Assembly: GCA_945865315.1 (NCBI GenBank) | Contig: CAMBDK010000018.1 | Location: 1 to 36,549 of the forward strand | DNA from: Chitinophaga pinensis | GTDB lineage: Bacteria > Bacteroidota > Bacteroidia > 2-12-FULL-35-15 | Direction of reading: 5' to 3' | Length of the DNA: 36,549 nt | Shown: positions 1-9,019 of the stretch, one piece after another | Layout: the number at the start of each line of letters is the position of its first letter | How positions within the stretch are numbered: the first letter of the stretch is position 1 | Made by a program: the position numbers and the translations under genes | Notes under the pieces: model-generated | What the model saw: the letters and a program-made list of their open reading frames with translations, nothing else | What the model was told of the DNA's origin: nothing | Database searches by the model: none

Positions 1-569
1 TTTGTTCCATCAATCCCTGCAGCACCTGTTGCGCCGATAGCGCCATTACTGCCATCTGTTCCATTGGTTCCGGTGGCTCCTGTGCTACCATTTGTGCCAT
101 TAATACCATTTGTTCCATCAGCACCTGCTGCACCGGTAGGCCCAACAGCACCCGCTGTTCCGTTAGCGCTATATAAAGCGTAAGGCACAGAAATTAATTG
201 GTTGGTTCCAGCAATGGTATAATTTGTGCCACCTGTTGGATCTGTTTCTGTTTTTATAAAATAAGGACCTGCTGCCCAGTTAATCCCTGCAAAGGTGCCT
301 GTTACAGGAGTACCAGCGCCAATTTCTAAACTAGCCAAACCATTGGAGTTGGTGCTTGTTGTGTGTGTTTCTACAAAAACAGGGGTGCCGGAGGAGGAGC
401 CTTGCAAAATACTTATTTTAATACCTACTGCCGTAGATACTACAAGTGCATTGCTACTATTGCGTATTACAGCCTGGTAACTCATCTTTTGCGGCGCTTG
501 TGCAAAGGAGTTGAAAGTTAAAAGTTGAAAGCCGAAAGTTAAAACTAAAATGATAATTAAATTTTTCAT
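1..569 (-). CDS. Secreted collagen-like (Gly-X-Y) surface protein, 3' part outside window
   Basis: The reading frame opens at an ATG (567-569) and stays open to the left edge, giving about 189 visible residues. Residues 1-24 form a signal peptide (MKNLIIILVLTFGF, ending in SFA before QAPQ). Next comes a roughly 120-residue domain that begins MSYQAVIRNSSNAL and ends LISVPYALYS, an N-terminal module I recognise from many Bacteroidota surface proteins. From about residue 132 the sequence becomes Gly-X-Y triplets rich in Thr, Asn and Ala (for example GPTGAAGADGTNG), as in bacterial collagen-like stalks. The role is inferred: an exported fibrous or adhesive protein. Its C-terminus, including any sorting domain, lies outside the window. 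Oddly, the hydrophobic part of the signal peptide is encoded by a low-complexity AACTTTTAACTTTCAACT-type repeat. No close operon partner is visible. Confidence 0.85.
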   Translation of the reverse strand, partial: MKNLIIILVLTFGFQLLTFNSFAQAPQKMSYQAVIRNSSNALVVSTAVGIKISILQGSSSGTPVFVETHTTSTNSNGLASLEIGAGTPVTGTFAGINWAAGPYFIKTETDPTGGTNYTIAGTNQLISVPYALYSANGTAGAVGPTGAAGADGTNGINGTNGSTGATGTNGTDGSNGAIGATGAAGIDGT

Positions 570-1070
570 AGTTATTATTTTATTTAGTTTTAAATGCTGT
601 ATTCTAAAAATTAGTTTTTCTAAATTTGATTCAAAAAAACCATAAACTCCTCAAAGGCTTGTTTTTATTGTAATCTATTTTTCAAAAATACAATATCTTT
701 TCTTATATCGACTCAATTTTGCGGTTTATCTATAAATAAATATCTATCAATAAGATAAAATTAAGAAGCCATCGCATCGCTTTCAGCTTAATTTCTTTTG
801 TTAAAAAAGGATAGCCGCTTTTGGTGCCCGCAAACTACCTGAATCATTACTTTTACATCATACATGTTGGTATGTTTTTTCAGGGCTAAAGCCCAATTTT
901 GTTTACATCGTTGTTCTCTAAGCCTTAAAAGAGGGAGTTAATGTTCAAAACCAAAGATTTTTTTAATTTAGCACATTAAAATTATATTTACCACACCATT
1001 TGATAAACTTTATAATTTAAATTAAAATAATTATATTTGTTCTTAAGTACAATTCTCAAGTAATTATAAT
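570..1070. other. Non-coding intergenic region, 501 bp
   Basis: This lies between the divergently transcribed collagen-like gene and the T9SS type B gene. I find no convincing ORF or RNA gene. It is AT-rich and carries a small perfect inverted repeat GGGCT-AA-AGCCC at 883-894 and one TAnnTTTG-type box at 1032-1039. Promoters for both flanking genes must lie here. Confidence 0.6.
1032..1039 (+). promoter_or_regulatory. Possible -7 box (TATATTTG) of the T9SS type B gene
   Basis: TATATTTG matches the Bacteroidota -7 consensus TAnnTTTG and lies 31 bases before the ATG at 1071. The nearest upstream TTTG (999-1002) is 29 bases away, longer than the usual spacing of about 19-23, so the -33 half is not supported. 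Confidence 0.3.
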
Positions 1071-2153
1071 ATGGATAAGACTTTTAATTGCAAGAAACTA
1101 CTTTTTTTTTCCTGTTTACTTTTTTTTGCAAATAGTATTTTTGCCCAATATATTGTAGAAGCGGGAATTAATCAAACAATTTGTCCGGGCGCTACAATAA
1201 ATATTGGAGGCACCCCCACCGCTGCTGGAGGCAAGCCTCCTTATAAATTTGGCTGGTCTTCCTCAGATGGTGTTTTTATTGATTCCGTTTCTAACCCTTC
1301 GGTTTCTCCTACCGACTTTACCAGCTATTATTTAAGTATAGTAGATGATACAGGAGCCTTTATGGGCACCGATGTTGTAAATATCACCGTATCCTATATT
1401 TTATATATTAATGCAGGAGAGGAGAAAGATTATTGCTTGGGGGGGTCTTCTATAATTGGGGGCCCGAATAATGCCACAGGCATAGGAATAAGTTATTATT
1501 GGACACCTTCCATTGGATTAAATGATACGACATCCCCCAGGCCAACCGCATCCCCATTAATAACAACCGAATATACCTTAACAGCAACAATTGCTGGTTG
1601 TCCACCTAAAATAGATTCTGTAATAATTACGGTAATTCAACCACCACCAATTAATGCTGGAAATGATATTACAATAAAAGAAGGGGAAACTACCATATTA
1701 CATGCATCGGGAGGTTTTTTTTATGAATGGTCGCCCAACTATCTACTTTTGTATAACGATACTGACAATCCTGATGCAGAGCCTGTAGTTACTACCTCTT
1801 ACTACCTTTATGGCTTTGACGAAGCCAAAAGATGTGATGCACGCGACACTGTTACAGTATTTGTAACGCCATCTGATGATATTGTAATTTATAATACATT
1901 CACACCTAATGCGGATGGCAATAATGATACTTGGTACATAGGCAATATTCAAAAGTATCCAAATAACAGCTTAGAAATTTTTAATCGTAATGGTAAATTA
2001 GTTTATAAAATGAATGGGTACGCCAATAGCTGGGATGGTGAAAGTTATATTGGAGGCGACTTACCAGAAACTACTTATTTTTATGTGCTTGATTTGAAAA
2101 ATGGCAAAGACCAATTTCATGGTACTATTACAATAGTAAATAATAATAATTAG
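1071..2153 (+). CDS. T9SS type B sorting-domain surface protein with three PKD/SprB-like repeats
   Basis: The 360-residue protein has a signal peptide (residues 1-25, ending NSIFA before Q). Three Ig/PKD-like repeats follow (about 28-108, 112-188 and 193-266), two of them starting INAGE or INAGN. They carry the cysteine-containing, Tyr/Thr-rich pattern of SprB-type repeats. Residues 271-356 are a gliding-motility-associated C-terminal domain (CHU_C type, T9SS type B signal): it begins IYNTFTPNADGNNDTW, continues with LEIFNRNGKLVY and NSWDG, and ends FHGTITI. The protein should therefore cross the outer membrane by T9SS. The following gene encodes a PorP/SprF protein, the usual partner of such cargo. 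The last residues are a run of Asn from AAT repeats. The TAG stop (2151-2153) is formed by the end of the inverted-repeat element starting at 2150, so the original C-terminus may have differed slightly. Confidence 0.9.
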   Translation: MDKTFNCKKLLFFSCLLFFANSIFAQYIVEAGINQTICPGATINIGGTPTAAGGKPPYKFGWSSSDGVFIDSVSNPSVSPTDFTSYYLSIVDDTGAFMGTDVVNITVSYILYINAGEEKDYCLGGSSIIGGPNNATGIGISYYWTPSIGLNDTTSPRPTASPLITTEYTLTATIAGCPPKIDSVIITVIQPPPINAGNDITIKEGETTILHASGGFFYEWSPNYLLLYNDTDNPDAEPVVTTSYYLYGFDEAKRCDARDTVTVFVTPSDDIVIYNTFTPNADGNNDTWYIGNIQKYPNNSLEIFNRNGKLVYKMNGYANSWDGESYIGGDLPETTYFYVLDLKNGKDQFHGTITIVNNNN

Positions 2154-2298
2154 AGTCTGTCAATAATGTCCGATTTTTTCGTTATTCTTGTTTTTAAAAC
2201 CAGTCATTTACCAATGTAAACAACTGATTTTAAAAACTACGAAAGCCTCGAACTCGAACATTATAGTTCAGACACTCTACTCTATGGAGAGACAATAA
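2150..2298. repeat. Inverted-repeat (MITE-like) element, copy A, 149 bp
   Basis: The left end is TTAGAGTCTGTC; the right end (GGAGAGACAATAA) is a degenerate form of GGACAGACACTAA. The core holds a long imperfect hairpin: TTTTTAAAACCAGT pairs with ACTGATTTTAAAAA, and an ATAATGTCCGA segment near the left pairs imperfectly with TCGAACATTAT near the right. It has the same length as copy D at 21264-21412 and differs from it at about 14 positions in my hand alignment. It has no ORF. It sits between the T9SS cargo gene and the PorP/SprF gene and supplies the stop codon of the former. Confidence 0.85.
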
Positions 2299-2332
2299 TT
2301 AAGAGGTCATTAATATAAAACAAGATTCTAAT

Positions 2333-3307
2333 TTGAAAAACAGAAATTACATATTTTTAATCCTTCAAATAAGTTGCTGTTTATTTTTCGATAAACTGAA
2401 AGCGCAGCAGCTGCCTTATTATACTCAATTTAAAAACAGCTCATTTATGCTTAACCCTGCTGTTGCTGGAACACAAGGCGCTTTATATACTACAATTAAT
2501 TACAGAATGCAATGGGTAGGATTTGAAGGAGCTCCCAAAACATCCGGAATTAATTTGAATGGCAGGTTGTTTAATGGTAAAATGGGAGCTGGCATATATT
2601 TGATGCAAGATGAAGTGGGACCATCGAAACAAATAAACTACGGTGGAACCTATGCATTTCACATTCATTTCCCTGATGTAGAACTATCCCTAGGAATGGC
2701 AGGAAATCTCGCTAAATATACAATAAATGGGAACAAAACTTTAATACATAATTCCCAAGACCCATCTATAGATCAGAAAGCTAGTGATGTAACTTATATA
2801 CCAGATGCAAATGCTGGAATTTATTTATATAATGATAGATTTCATATTGGAATTAGCGCATTGCATTTAATGGAATCGGAAGCTAAATTATATAAACTTA
2901 ATGCTACAAAAAACGGTATTTATAAATATGCCACACAAGTATATTTAACTTTCGGCTATAACTATTCGCAAAATCCGAATTTTGTATTTGAAAATACACT
3001 TTTTGTAAATTATGTGAAGGCTGTTCCCTTAATGTTAGATTATACATTAAGAGTTCATTTCAAAGGGAAATTATTTACAGGCGCTTCTATACGTTTACGC
3101 GATGCAATAGCAATTCATATTGGAACAAATATTATGGAACATTTCCAAATAGCCTATTCTTATGATTTTTTGTTAAGCAAATTAAGGAGTAACAGCAGCG
3201 GATCACATGAAATAGTTTTAAAATATATCATTCCAAAATTTAAAGAGGATAAAAACAATCTTAAAAAAACTAAATTTGTCCATCAAAAATATACTAATTT
3301 ATTTTAG
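2333..3307 (+). CDS. PorP/SprF family type IX secretion membrane protein
   Basis: The 324-residue protein begins at a TTG codon (2333) directly before a good signal peptide (KNRNYIFLILQ, cleavage after KLKA before QQ). No ATG lies between this point and the mature part, so TTG is the likely start. The mature N-terminus (LPYYTQFKNSSFMLNPAVAG) and the following GLNLNGRL-like, GAGIYLMQDEVGP and YAFHI segments are the PorP/SprF signature. The rest is an outer-membrane barrel of alternating strands. SprF-type proteins assist secretion or attachment of a partner T9SS type B cargo. The cargo encoded immediately upstream fits, with 179 bases between the genes, most of them copy A of the repeat element. 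The basic tail after KYIIPKF is short and ordinary. Confidence 0.88.
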   Translation: MKNRNYIFLILQISCCLFFDKLKAQQLPYYTQFKNSSFMLNPAVAGTQGALYTTINYRMQWVGFEGAPKTSGINLNGRLFNGKMGAGIYLMQDEVGPSKQINYGGTYAFHIHFPDVELSLGMAGNLAKYTINGNKTLIHNSQDPSIDQKASDVTYIPDANAGIYLYNDRFHIGISALHLMESEAKLYKLNATKNGIYKYATQVYLTFGYNYSQNPNFVFENTLFVNYVKAVPLMLDYTLRVHFKGKLFTGASIRLRDAIAIHIGTNIMEHFQIAYSYDFLLSKLRSNSSGSHEIVLKYIIPKFKEDKNNLKKTKFVHQKYTNLF

Positions 3308-3501
3308 GCCTCAATAAATATATTGGTTTCAAAAAAGTAATTAAAAAAATAATAAAATTCCATTTCACAATCCAATTAGATTATTGGTTTATAGGTTTAA
3401 AAATAATACCAATAAAAAAAACATTCTTACTTTCTGATCCGAAAAATTTTGTTATTTTTATTTTTTGTTAATTATTTATAGCCAATATTATTCAATTAAC
3501 C

Positions 3502-5265
3502 ATGTATAAAAAAGTATCCACTTCAATTTATTTAACAGTATTTTTTTTATTTTCAAATGCTGCTGTATTTTCTCAAAATTCCCCTAAATGGACGCATTTT
3601 GATTCAGAAATATTTAGTAGATCTAAAAAGGAACATAAATTAGTACTGCTTCATTTAAGAGCCAACTGGTGCCACTGGTGCCATGTTATGGAAGAAAAAA
3701 CATATACCAATGCAACGGTACTTTCCTATTTAGAAAAAAACTACATTACCTGTATGGAGGATCATGATGAACGGCAAGATCTTACAAGTATTTATTCTGA
3801 ATACGGATGGCCGGCTACAATTATTTTTGATGAAAATGGAAACGAACTTTTTAAAGAAGCTGGATATATTCCTGCTGATGAATTTTTAGCAAATTTAACA
3901 GAATTGAAAAACAATCCGGTACCACTGAGCGCCAGCAATGCTGAAAGTGAAATCAAACTAACTCCTGACGAAGCAATAAAACAAAATTCCATAAAAACAC
4001 TAAAAACCATGTTCGAAAAATCCTTGGACATAGAAGGTGGAGGTTTTGGTTTTGGTCAAAAATATATTGAGTTTGCTACCTTTGAATATGCATTAACTAA
4101 TTTCAGAAAAGATTCAACACTAAAAAAATGGTTAAGTTCAAGCGTTGTTAATTCAACGGGGATTTTTGATAAAGAATGGGGTGGTGTTTTTCAATATTCC
4201 ACAAATAACGATTGGAACCATGTGCATTTCGAAAAATTACTAGCCATACAAGCCAGGTATATTAAAATTTACTGTTGGTATTATAAGTTGTTCAATGACC
4301 CAGAAGCATTAAGAAAAGCAGAAAGCATTTCAAAATATGTAGATCGTTTTTTAACACAGCCCCAAGGAGGATTTTATAATGCACAGGACGCTGACTTAAT
4401 AGCAGGAGAAAAGTCGAGTGCTTACTTTGCTTTAAGCGATGCCGAAAGAATTAAAAAAGGTACCCCTCCTGTAGATAAGAATGTATACACAAGTGAGAAC
4501 GCAGAATATGCAGAGGCGCTTACTATTTTATGGGCAACAACTGGTAAGCAAAACTATTTAAACAAAGCAATTGAATGTGTAGAATTTTTAAAACAAAAAC
4601 GTAAAGTAAAAAACACTTACAAGCATGGTGAAACATATTCCTCCACCATTTCGTTGAAAGATAATTTAGGGATGTTGAAAACTTTAATTCTTTTATATAG
4701 AGCAACACAATTAGAAAAGTATAAAACAGATGCGGAACAACTTGTAAAAGAAATTTCAAATACATTTGATTCAAAGAAAGGATATTTCTATACTTATGTA
4801 GGAAATAGCGCCATAAAAGCCCCCTATAACGTAACGGAGAATATTGAAGCGTGCCGCTTATTAAATTATTGTTCACACTTTTTTCATGAACCTGAATATA
4901 AAAAAACAGCCTCTGGATTATTAGATTTTTTAACTAGCGAAAAACTAGTGAACTCCATTTCAACAGAACCGGGCATCCTGAGTGCCGCTGAAGAATTATC
5001 CTATGAGCCAACTAATGCAGCATTATTGATCAAAAAAGGGGAAGATCTAAAAGCAGCATTTCTAACTGCCAGTATTGCTTTTCCTTGTTTCTACTTTAAC
5101 AGTTCAGTTTATACAAAAGATAATATTATAGAAGATAAAAAAGATTTATTCGAGGCTTTCGATGAAAATTTTATTGTGCTTTGCACTTCTTCCTATTGTA
5201 GCTCTCCGCTAGTTAATCAAAAAACATTTGTTGAATTTTTATATAAACGGGTATTAGAGAAATAA
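3502..5265 (+). CDS. Exported thioredoxin-domain protein of the DUF255/YyaL type
   Basis: The 587-residue protein has a signal peptide (residues 1-24, ending AAVFS). A thioredoxin-like fold follows (about 30-130) with the active-site pair C57-H-W-C60 and the segments EEKTYTNATV and YGWPATIIFDENGNEL. From about 165 the chain becomes the alpha-helical, six-hairpin-like region seen in DUF255/YyaL proteins (GGGFGFGQKYIEFATFEYAL, GGFYNAQDADLIAGEKS, ENAEYAEAL). Family members pair a thioredoxin domain with a glycosidase-like helical barrel; their reaction is not firmly established. Here the signal peptide implies a periplasmic or envelope thiol protein, and at 587 residues it is shorter than the roughly 690 of YyaL. 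The gene stands alone: 194 bases to the gene before and 124 to the acyl-CoA ligase after it. Confidence 0.82.
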   Translation: MYKKVSTSIYLTVFFLFSNAAVFSQNSPKWTHFDSEIFSRSKKEHKLVLLHLRANWCHWCHVMEEKTYTNATVLSYLEKNYITCMEDHDERQDLTSIYSEYGWPATIIFDENGNELFKEAGYIPADEFLANLTELKNNPVPLSASNAESEIKLTPDEAIKQNSIKTLKTMFEKSLDIEGGGFGFGQKYIEFATFEYALTNFRKDSTLKKWLSSSVVNSTGIFDKEWGGVFQYSTNNDWNHVHFEKLLAIQARYIKIYCWYYKLFNDPEALRKAESISKYVDRFLTQPQGGFYNAQDADLIAGEKSSAYFALSDAERIKKGTPPVDKNVYTSENAEYAEALTILWATTGKQNYLNKAIECVEFLKQKRKVKNTYKHGETYSSTISLKDNLGMLKTLILLYRATQLEKYKTDAEQLVKEISNTFDSKKGYFYTYVGNSAIKAPYNVTENIEACRLLNYCSHFFHEPEYKKTASGLLDFLTSEKLVNSISTEPGILSAAEELSYEPTNAALLIKKGEDLKAAFLTASIAFPCFYFNSSVYTKDNIIEDKKDLFEAFDENFIVLCTSSYCSSPLVNQKTFVEFLYKRVLEK

Positions 5266-5389
5266 ATATCATTCAAATTAATATTATCAGTTTATTTTTA
5301 AAATTACACTGCAGATTAAAAAAAACATTCATATTATTGCATATTATAATAATTCATATTAATCAAAACTAATTATCAAATTAAAAATT

Positions 5390-7156
5390 ATGGCAGTTAC
5401 ACGTGTTTTTGACATTATCCCTCAATTACTTGAGAAGTATAATAAAACCAACGCTTTAGCAGGGAAAGAAAATGGAAAATGGGTTATATATTCAACCCAA
5501 CAATTTGCCGATGCTGTGAACTATTTAAGTTTTGGATTGATAGGAATAGGAGTAGAACCAGGTGATAAGATTGCAATAATTGCTAACAACCGCCCAGAGT
5601 GGAATTTCGCCGATTTTGGAATTCAGCAGGCCGGTGCAATAAGTGTACCTATCTATCCTACCATTAGTGAAAATGATTTAAATTTTATATTAAATGACTC
5701 AAAAGTAAAGTACATATTTGTTTCAAGCGCTGAACTTTATAAAAAAGTAAAAGCAATTGCAGCATTGGCTCCAAGTGTGAAAGAAATATACACCTTTAAT
5801 AAAGTTGATGGTGCAAAACATTGGACAGAACTAACAGAAGCCGGCAAAGCATCTCCCAAAAAGGAAGAAACAGCAGCAATTACAAGCAAAATAAAGGCGA
5901 ATGATTTATTAACAATACTTTATACCTCCGGCACAACAGGAAATCCAAAAGGGGTGATGCTTTCGCATGATAATTTATTGAGTAATTCTTTTGCATCTGA
6001 AAATCTTTGTCCATTTATTGATAGTTGGAAAGCATTAAGTTTTTTGCCCCTTAACCATGTTTACGAAAGAATGTTAACCACCTTGTATTTATACAAAGGC
6101 ATATCCATTTATTATGCCGAAAGCTTGGAAACAATAGGTGATAATTTAAAAGAAATTAAGCCCGAAGTTTTCTCTTCAGTGCCTCGTTTACTAGAAAAAA
6201 TGTATGATAAAATTGTTGGAAAAGGTGCTGAATTAAAAGGAATAAAACATAAATTATTTTTCTGGGCATTAGATTTAGGTTTGCGTTATGAACTAAACGG
6301 TGCGAATGGCTGGTGGTACGAATTTCAATTAAAAATAGCAAAAAAAATTATATTCTCTAAATGGCGCGAAGCATTGGGTGGTAATATAGTTGCAACCGTT
6401 TCGGGTGGTGCTGCTTTGCAGCCTAGGCTTGCGCGTGTTTTTACTGCTGCAGGAATTCCTGTATTGGAAGGTTATGGCTTAACTGAAACTTCGCCCGTAG
6501 TAGCTGTAAATAGTTTTCAACCCAATGGCGTTTGTTTTGGTACTGTTGGCGCTGTAATTGATAAAGTTACTGTTAAAATAGCGGAAGATGGCGAAATATT
6601 AGTTAAAGGCCCTAATGTAATGTTAGGCTATTTTAATCGACCTGATGCTACCGCAGAAGCAATTGATGCTGAAGGATTTTTCCATACTGGTGATATAGGA
6701 GTTTTAGTAGATAATCGATTTTTAAAAATTACCGACCGTAAAAAGGAAATTTTTAAAACTTCTGGTGGTAAATATATTGCTCCTATGGTTATAGAAAACA
6801 AATTAAAAGAATCTATTTTAATTGAACAAGCAATGGTGATTGGAGAGAATGAAAAATTCGCATCTGCACTTATTGTCCCATCCTTTATAGCCTTGAAAGC
6901 TTGGTGTAGTGAAGTAGGAATCAACTATACAACTAATGAGGAGATGATAAAAAATGAGGCTGTAAAAAAACGTATTGTTGAAGAAATAGAAAAAACAAAT
7001 AAAGTTTTAGCTCCTTATGAAACAATAAAGCGACCAGAATTATTACCTCGGGAATGGACAATTGAAAATGGTGAAATGACCCCTAAGCTTTCCTTTAAAA
7101 GGAAAGTAATTATGGCAGCTAATAAAGAACTCGTTGATAAAATTTTTGGAGTTTAA
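5390..7156 (+). CDS. Long-chain fatty acid--CoA ligase (AMP-binding enzyme)
   Basis: The 588-residue protein activates a fatty acid to acyl-AMP and then acyl-CoA. The AMP-binding P-loop YTSGTTGNPKGVMLSH is at about 178-193. EGYGLTETSPVV (about 358) binds adenylate, FFHTGDIG (about 429) carries the conserved Asp, and the hinge DRKKEIFKTSGGKYIAP lies at about 449-465. A C-terminal lid follows, with a lysine-containing end (MTPKLSFKRKVI). The length and layout match the bacterial long-chain ligases of the FadD15/Acsl subgroup rather than E. coli FadD. There is no signal peptide; it should be a cytoplasmic or membrane-peripheral enzyme. The ATG at 5390 fits the usual family N-terminus (FDIIPQLLEKY). 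No beta-oxidation genes are adjacent. Confidence 0.93.
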   Translation: MAVTRVFDIIPQLLEKYNKTNALAGKENGKWVIYSTQQFADAVNYLSFGLIGIGVEPGDKIAIIANNRPEWNFADFGIQQAGAISVPIYPTISENDLNFILNDSKVKYIFVSSAELYKKVKAIAALAPSVKEIYTFNKVDGAKHWTELTEAGKASPKKEETAAITSKIKANDLLTILYTSGTTGNPKGVMLSHDNLLSNSFASENLCPFIDSWKALSFLPLNHVYERMLTTLYLYKGISIYYAESLETIGDNLKEIKPEVFSSVPRLLEKMYDKIVGKGAELKGIKHKLFFWALDLGLRYELNGANGWWYEFQLKIAKKIIFSKWREALGGNIVATVSGGAALQPRLARVFTAAGIPVLEGYGLTETSPVVAVNSFQPNGVCFGTVGAVIDKVTVKIAEDGEILVKGPNVMLGYFNRPDATAEAIDAEGFFHTGDIGVLVDNRFLKITDRKKEIFKTSGGKYIAPMVIENKLKESILIEQAMVIGENEKFASALIVPSFIALKAWCSEVGINYTTNEEMIKNEAVKKRIVEEIEKTNKVLAPYETIKRPELLPREWTIENGEMTPKLSFKRKVIMAANKELVDKIFGV

Positions 7157-7361
7157 TTCCATTAAGCTTAGTTTATAGTTATGCTCCTCTGAAAAAAATA
7201 ATTAGAAGGTCTCTAATTTGATTGTAAAAAAACGCAAAATAATTTGCAACAAGCCTTATTTTTTGGGGAATAAATCAATATTATTACAATTCCGATAAAA
7301 TTAAAAGCTATACAGGCAAGGCTACTAAGCAAATTATTGAAAATAAAATCTAAAACACATA

Positions 7362-8756
7362 CTATAATAAAATCCCCTTTAATAGCATTATAGAAAATGA
7401 AAAATAAATAAGCAATCCCGTTACATCTACCAAAGTTGCAACAAATGGTGCCGATGAAACAGCTGGATCTAAACCTAATCGTTTTAATGCCAATGGAAAT
7501 ATAGAGCCCATTAATGTTCCCCAAATTATTACGCCTACCAATGAAAAGCTAACGGCAAATGCAATTAAATACCAATATGGCCCATAACTACTAACAAAAT
7601 AGGACCAGATACCAATCCTGATAAATCCAATAAACCCCAAAATAATACCGATTACAAGCCCGGTAGAAAATTCTTTTTTAATAATTTTCCACCAATCTTT
7701 TATAGTTATTTCACCCAGCGCTAATGCCCTTATGATAAGCGTAGATGCTTGAGAACCAGAATTGCCACCACTAGAAATAATCAAAGGGATGAACAAAGCT
7801 AAAACGACGGCCTTTTCAATTTGACCCTCAAAAAAACTCATTACAGTAGCTGTAAGAGTTTCGCCTATAAATAATACAATCAGCCAACCAGCACGTTTTT
7901 TAATCATTTGCAAAAAAGGGGTACTCATATAAGGCTCTTCTAAAGCAGTTATACCAGCCATCTTTTGCACATCCTCTGTATCCTCATTTCGTCTGAAATT
8001 TACTACGTCATCAATAGTAATAACACCAACTAATCTGCCTAACGCATCAATTACAGGGATAGCTACTAGATTGTATTTATCCATTATATTGGCTACATCT
8101 TCGGCAGGAGCATTTGTTTTTACTGAAATTATTTTGGGATCATAAATATCAGCTACTATGGATCTAACAGGAGAAACAATTAATTTTTTTAATGGTAGCA
8201 GTCCTATCAACTTTTCATCATCATCTACCACATAAATGGCATAAACTTCTTCTAAATCATGGGTTTGTTCACGTATTTCGCGCACACATTCAAGTGCTTT
8301 GCTTTGTAAATGAACCCTTACAAATTCCTTACCCATTAAACCGCCCGCCGAATATTCGTCATAATTCAATAAATCTACAATGTCGCTGGCCTGCTCACTA
8401 TCTTCCATAAGCGACAAAACTTCATCTTGCACATCAAAAGGCAATTCAGCTATTACATCAGCAGCATCATCCGAATCCATATTCTCAATGAACTGTTCTG
8501 CAATTTCTTTAGCAGTAAGTGATGCTAAAAACCTTTCCCGCACATCATCCTCCAAAACAACCATCACATCAGAGGCTATTTGTTCATCTAGAAGTTTATA
8601 AACAAATTTAGCTTCCTCTATTTCTAAATGGTTAAAAATCTCTGCAATATCAGGGGAATAGAGTTCATTAAGCTGCTCTGCAACAAATGAACCATTTTGA
8701 GCATGTATTGCTGTACGTAAGTTTGATAAAAAAATATCGGTTAATTCAAAACGCAT
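7362..8756 (-). CDS. mgtE: Magnesium transporter MgtE
   Basis: The 464-residue protein has the MgtE layout. A cytosolic N domain (about 1-125, with MDSDDAADVIAELPFDVQDE) is followed by a CBS pair (about 130-260, with YAIYVVDDDEKLIGLLPLKK and VAIPVIDALGRLVGVITIDD). Five membrane segments occupy about 288-464. The pore signature PLIISSGGNSGSQAST and the conserved DPAVSSAPFVATLVDVTGLL near the C-terminus are both present. In the family the N and CBS domains bind Mg2+ and gate the channel, so the protein regulates its own activity. The ATG at 8756 is preceded closely by a TACCTTCG sequence (complement of 8779-8786), which resembles a -7 box but has no clear TTG partner. It is divergent from mlaE with 263 bases between the starts. 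Confidence 0.95.
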   Translation of the reverse strand: MRFELTDIFLSNLRTAIHAQNGSFVAEQLNELYSPDIAEIFNHLEIEEAKFVYKLLDEQIASDVMVVLEDDVRERFLASLTAKEIAEQFIENMDSDDAADVIAELPFDVQDEVLSLMEDSEQASDIVDLLNYDEYSAGGLMGKEFVRVHLQSKALECVREIREQTHDLEEVYAIYVVDDDEKLIGLLPLKKLIVSPVRSIVADIYDPKIISVKTNAPAEDVANIMDKYNLVAIPVIDALGRLVGVITIDDVVNFRRNEDTEDVQKMAGITALEEPYMSTPFLQMIKKRAGWLIVLFIGETLTATVMSFFEGQIEKAVVLALFIPLIISSGGNSGSQASTLIIRALALGEITIKDWWKIIKKEFSTGLVIGIILGFIGFIRIGIWSYFVSSYGPYWYLIAFAVSFSLVGVIIWGTLMGSIFPLALKRLGLDPAVSSAPFVATLVDVTGLLIYFSFSIMLLKGILL

Positions 8757-9019
8757 AGGCTAAAAGTATTTAATGCTGCGAAGGTAGGTATTTTGTTAAA
8801 TTAAAAATTTGTAAATTATATTTAATAGGCATATTTTACTTGCAATAAATTGTTGAGACAATTCAAAAATAAAAAAAATCCTTTTAAATCAAGCTAAAAT
8901 AGAAAATGTTAAATATTAAAAGGCATCTAATTATATTTTTACTGCCGCTATTAAATTAGGAATAATGCAATATGATATGTTAATTATTCTTATTTTTAGA
9001 GAAAATTCTAAGGCATTTC

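Noticed and set aside
883-894. GGGCTAAAGCCC inverted repeat
   Set aside because: It has five-base arms, a single copy in the window and no T run; too little to call a functional element.
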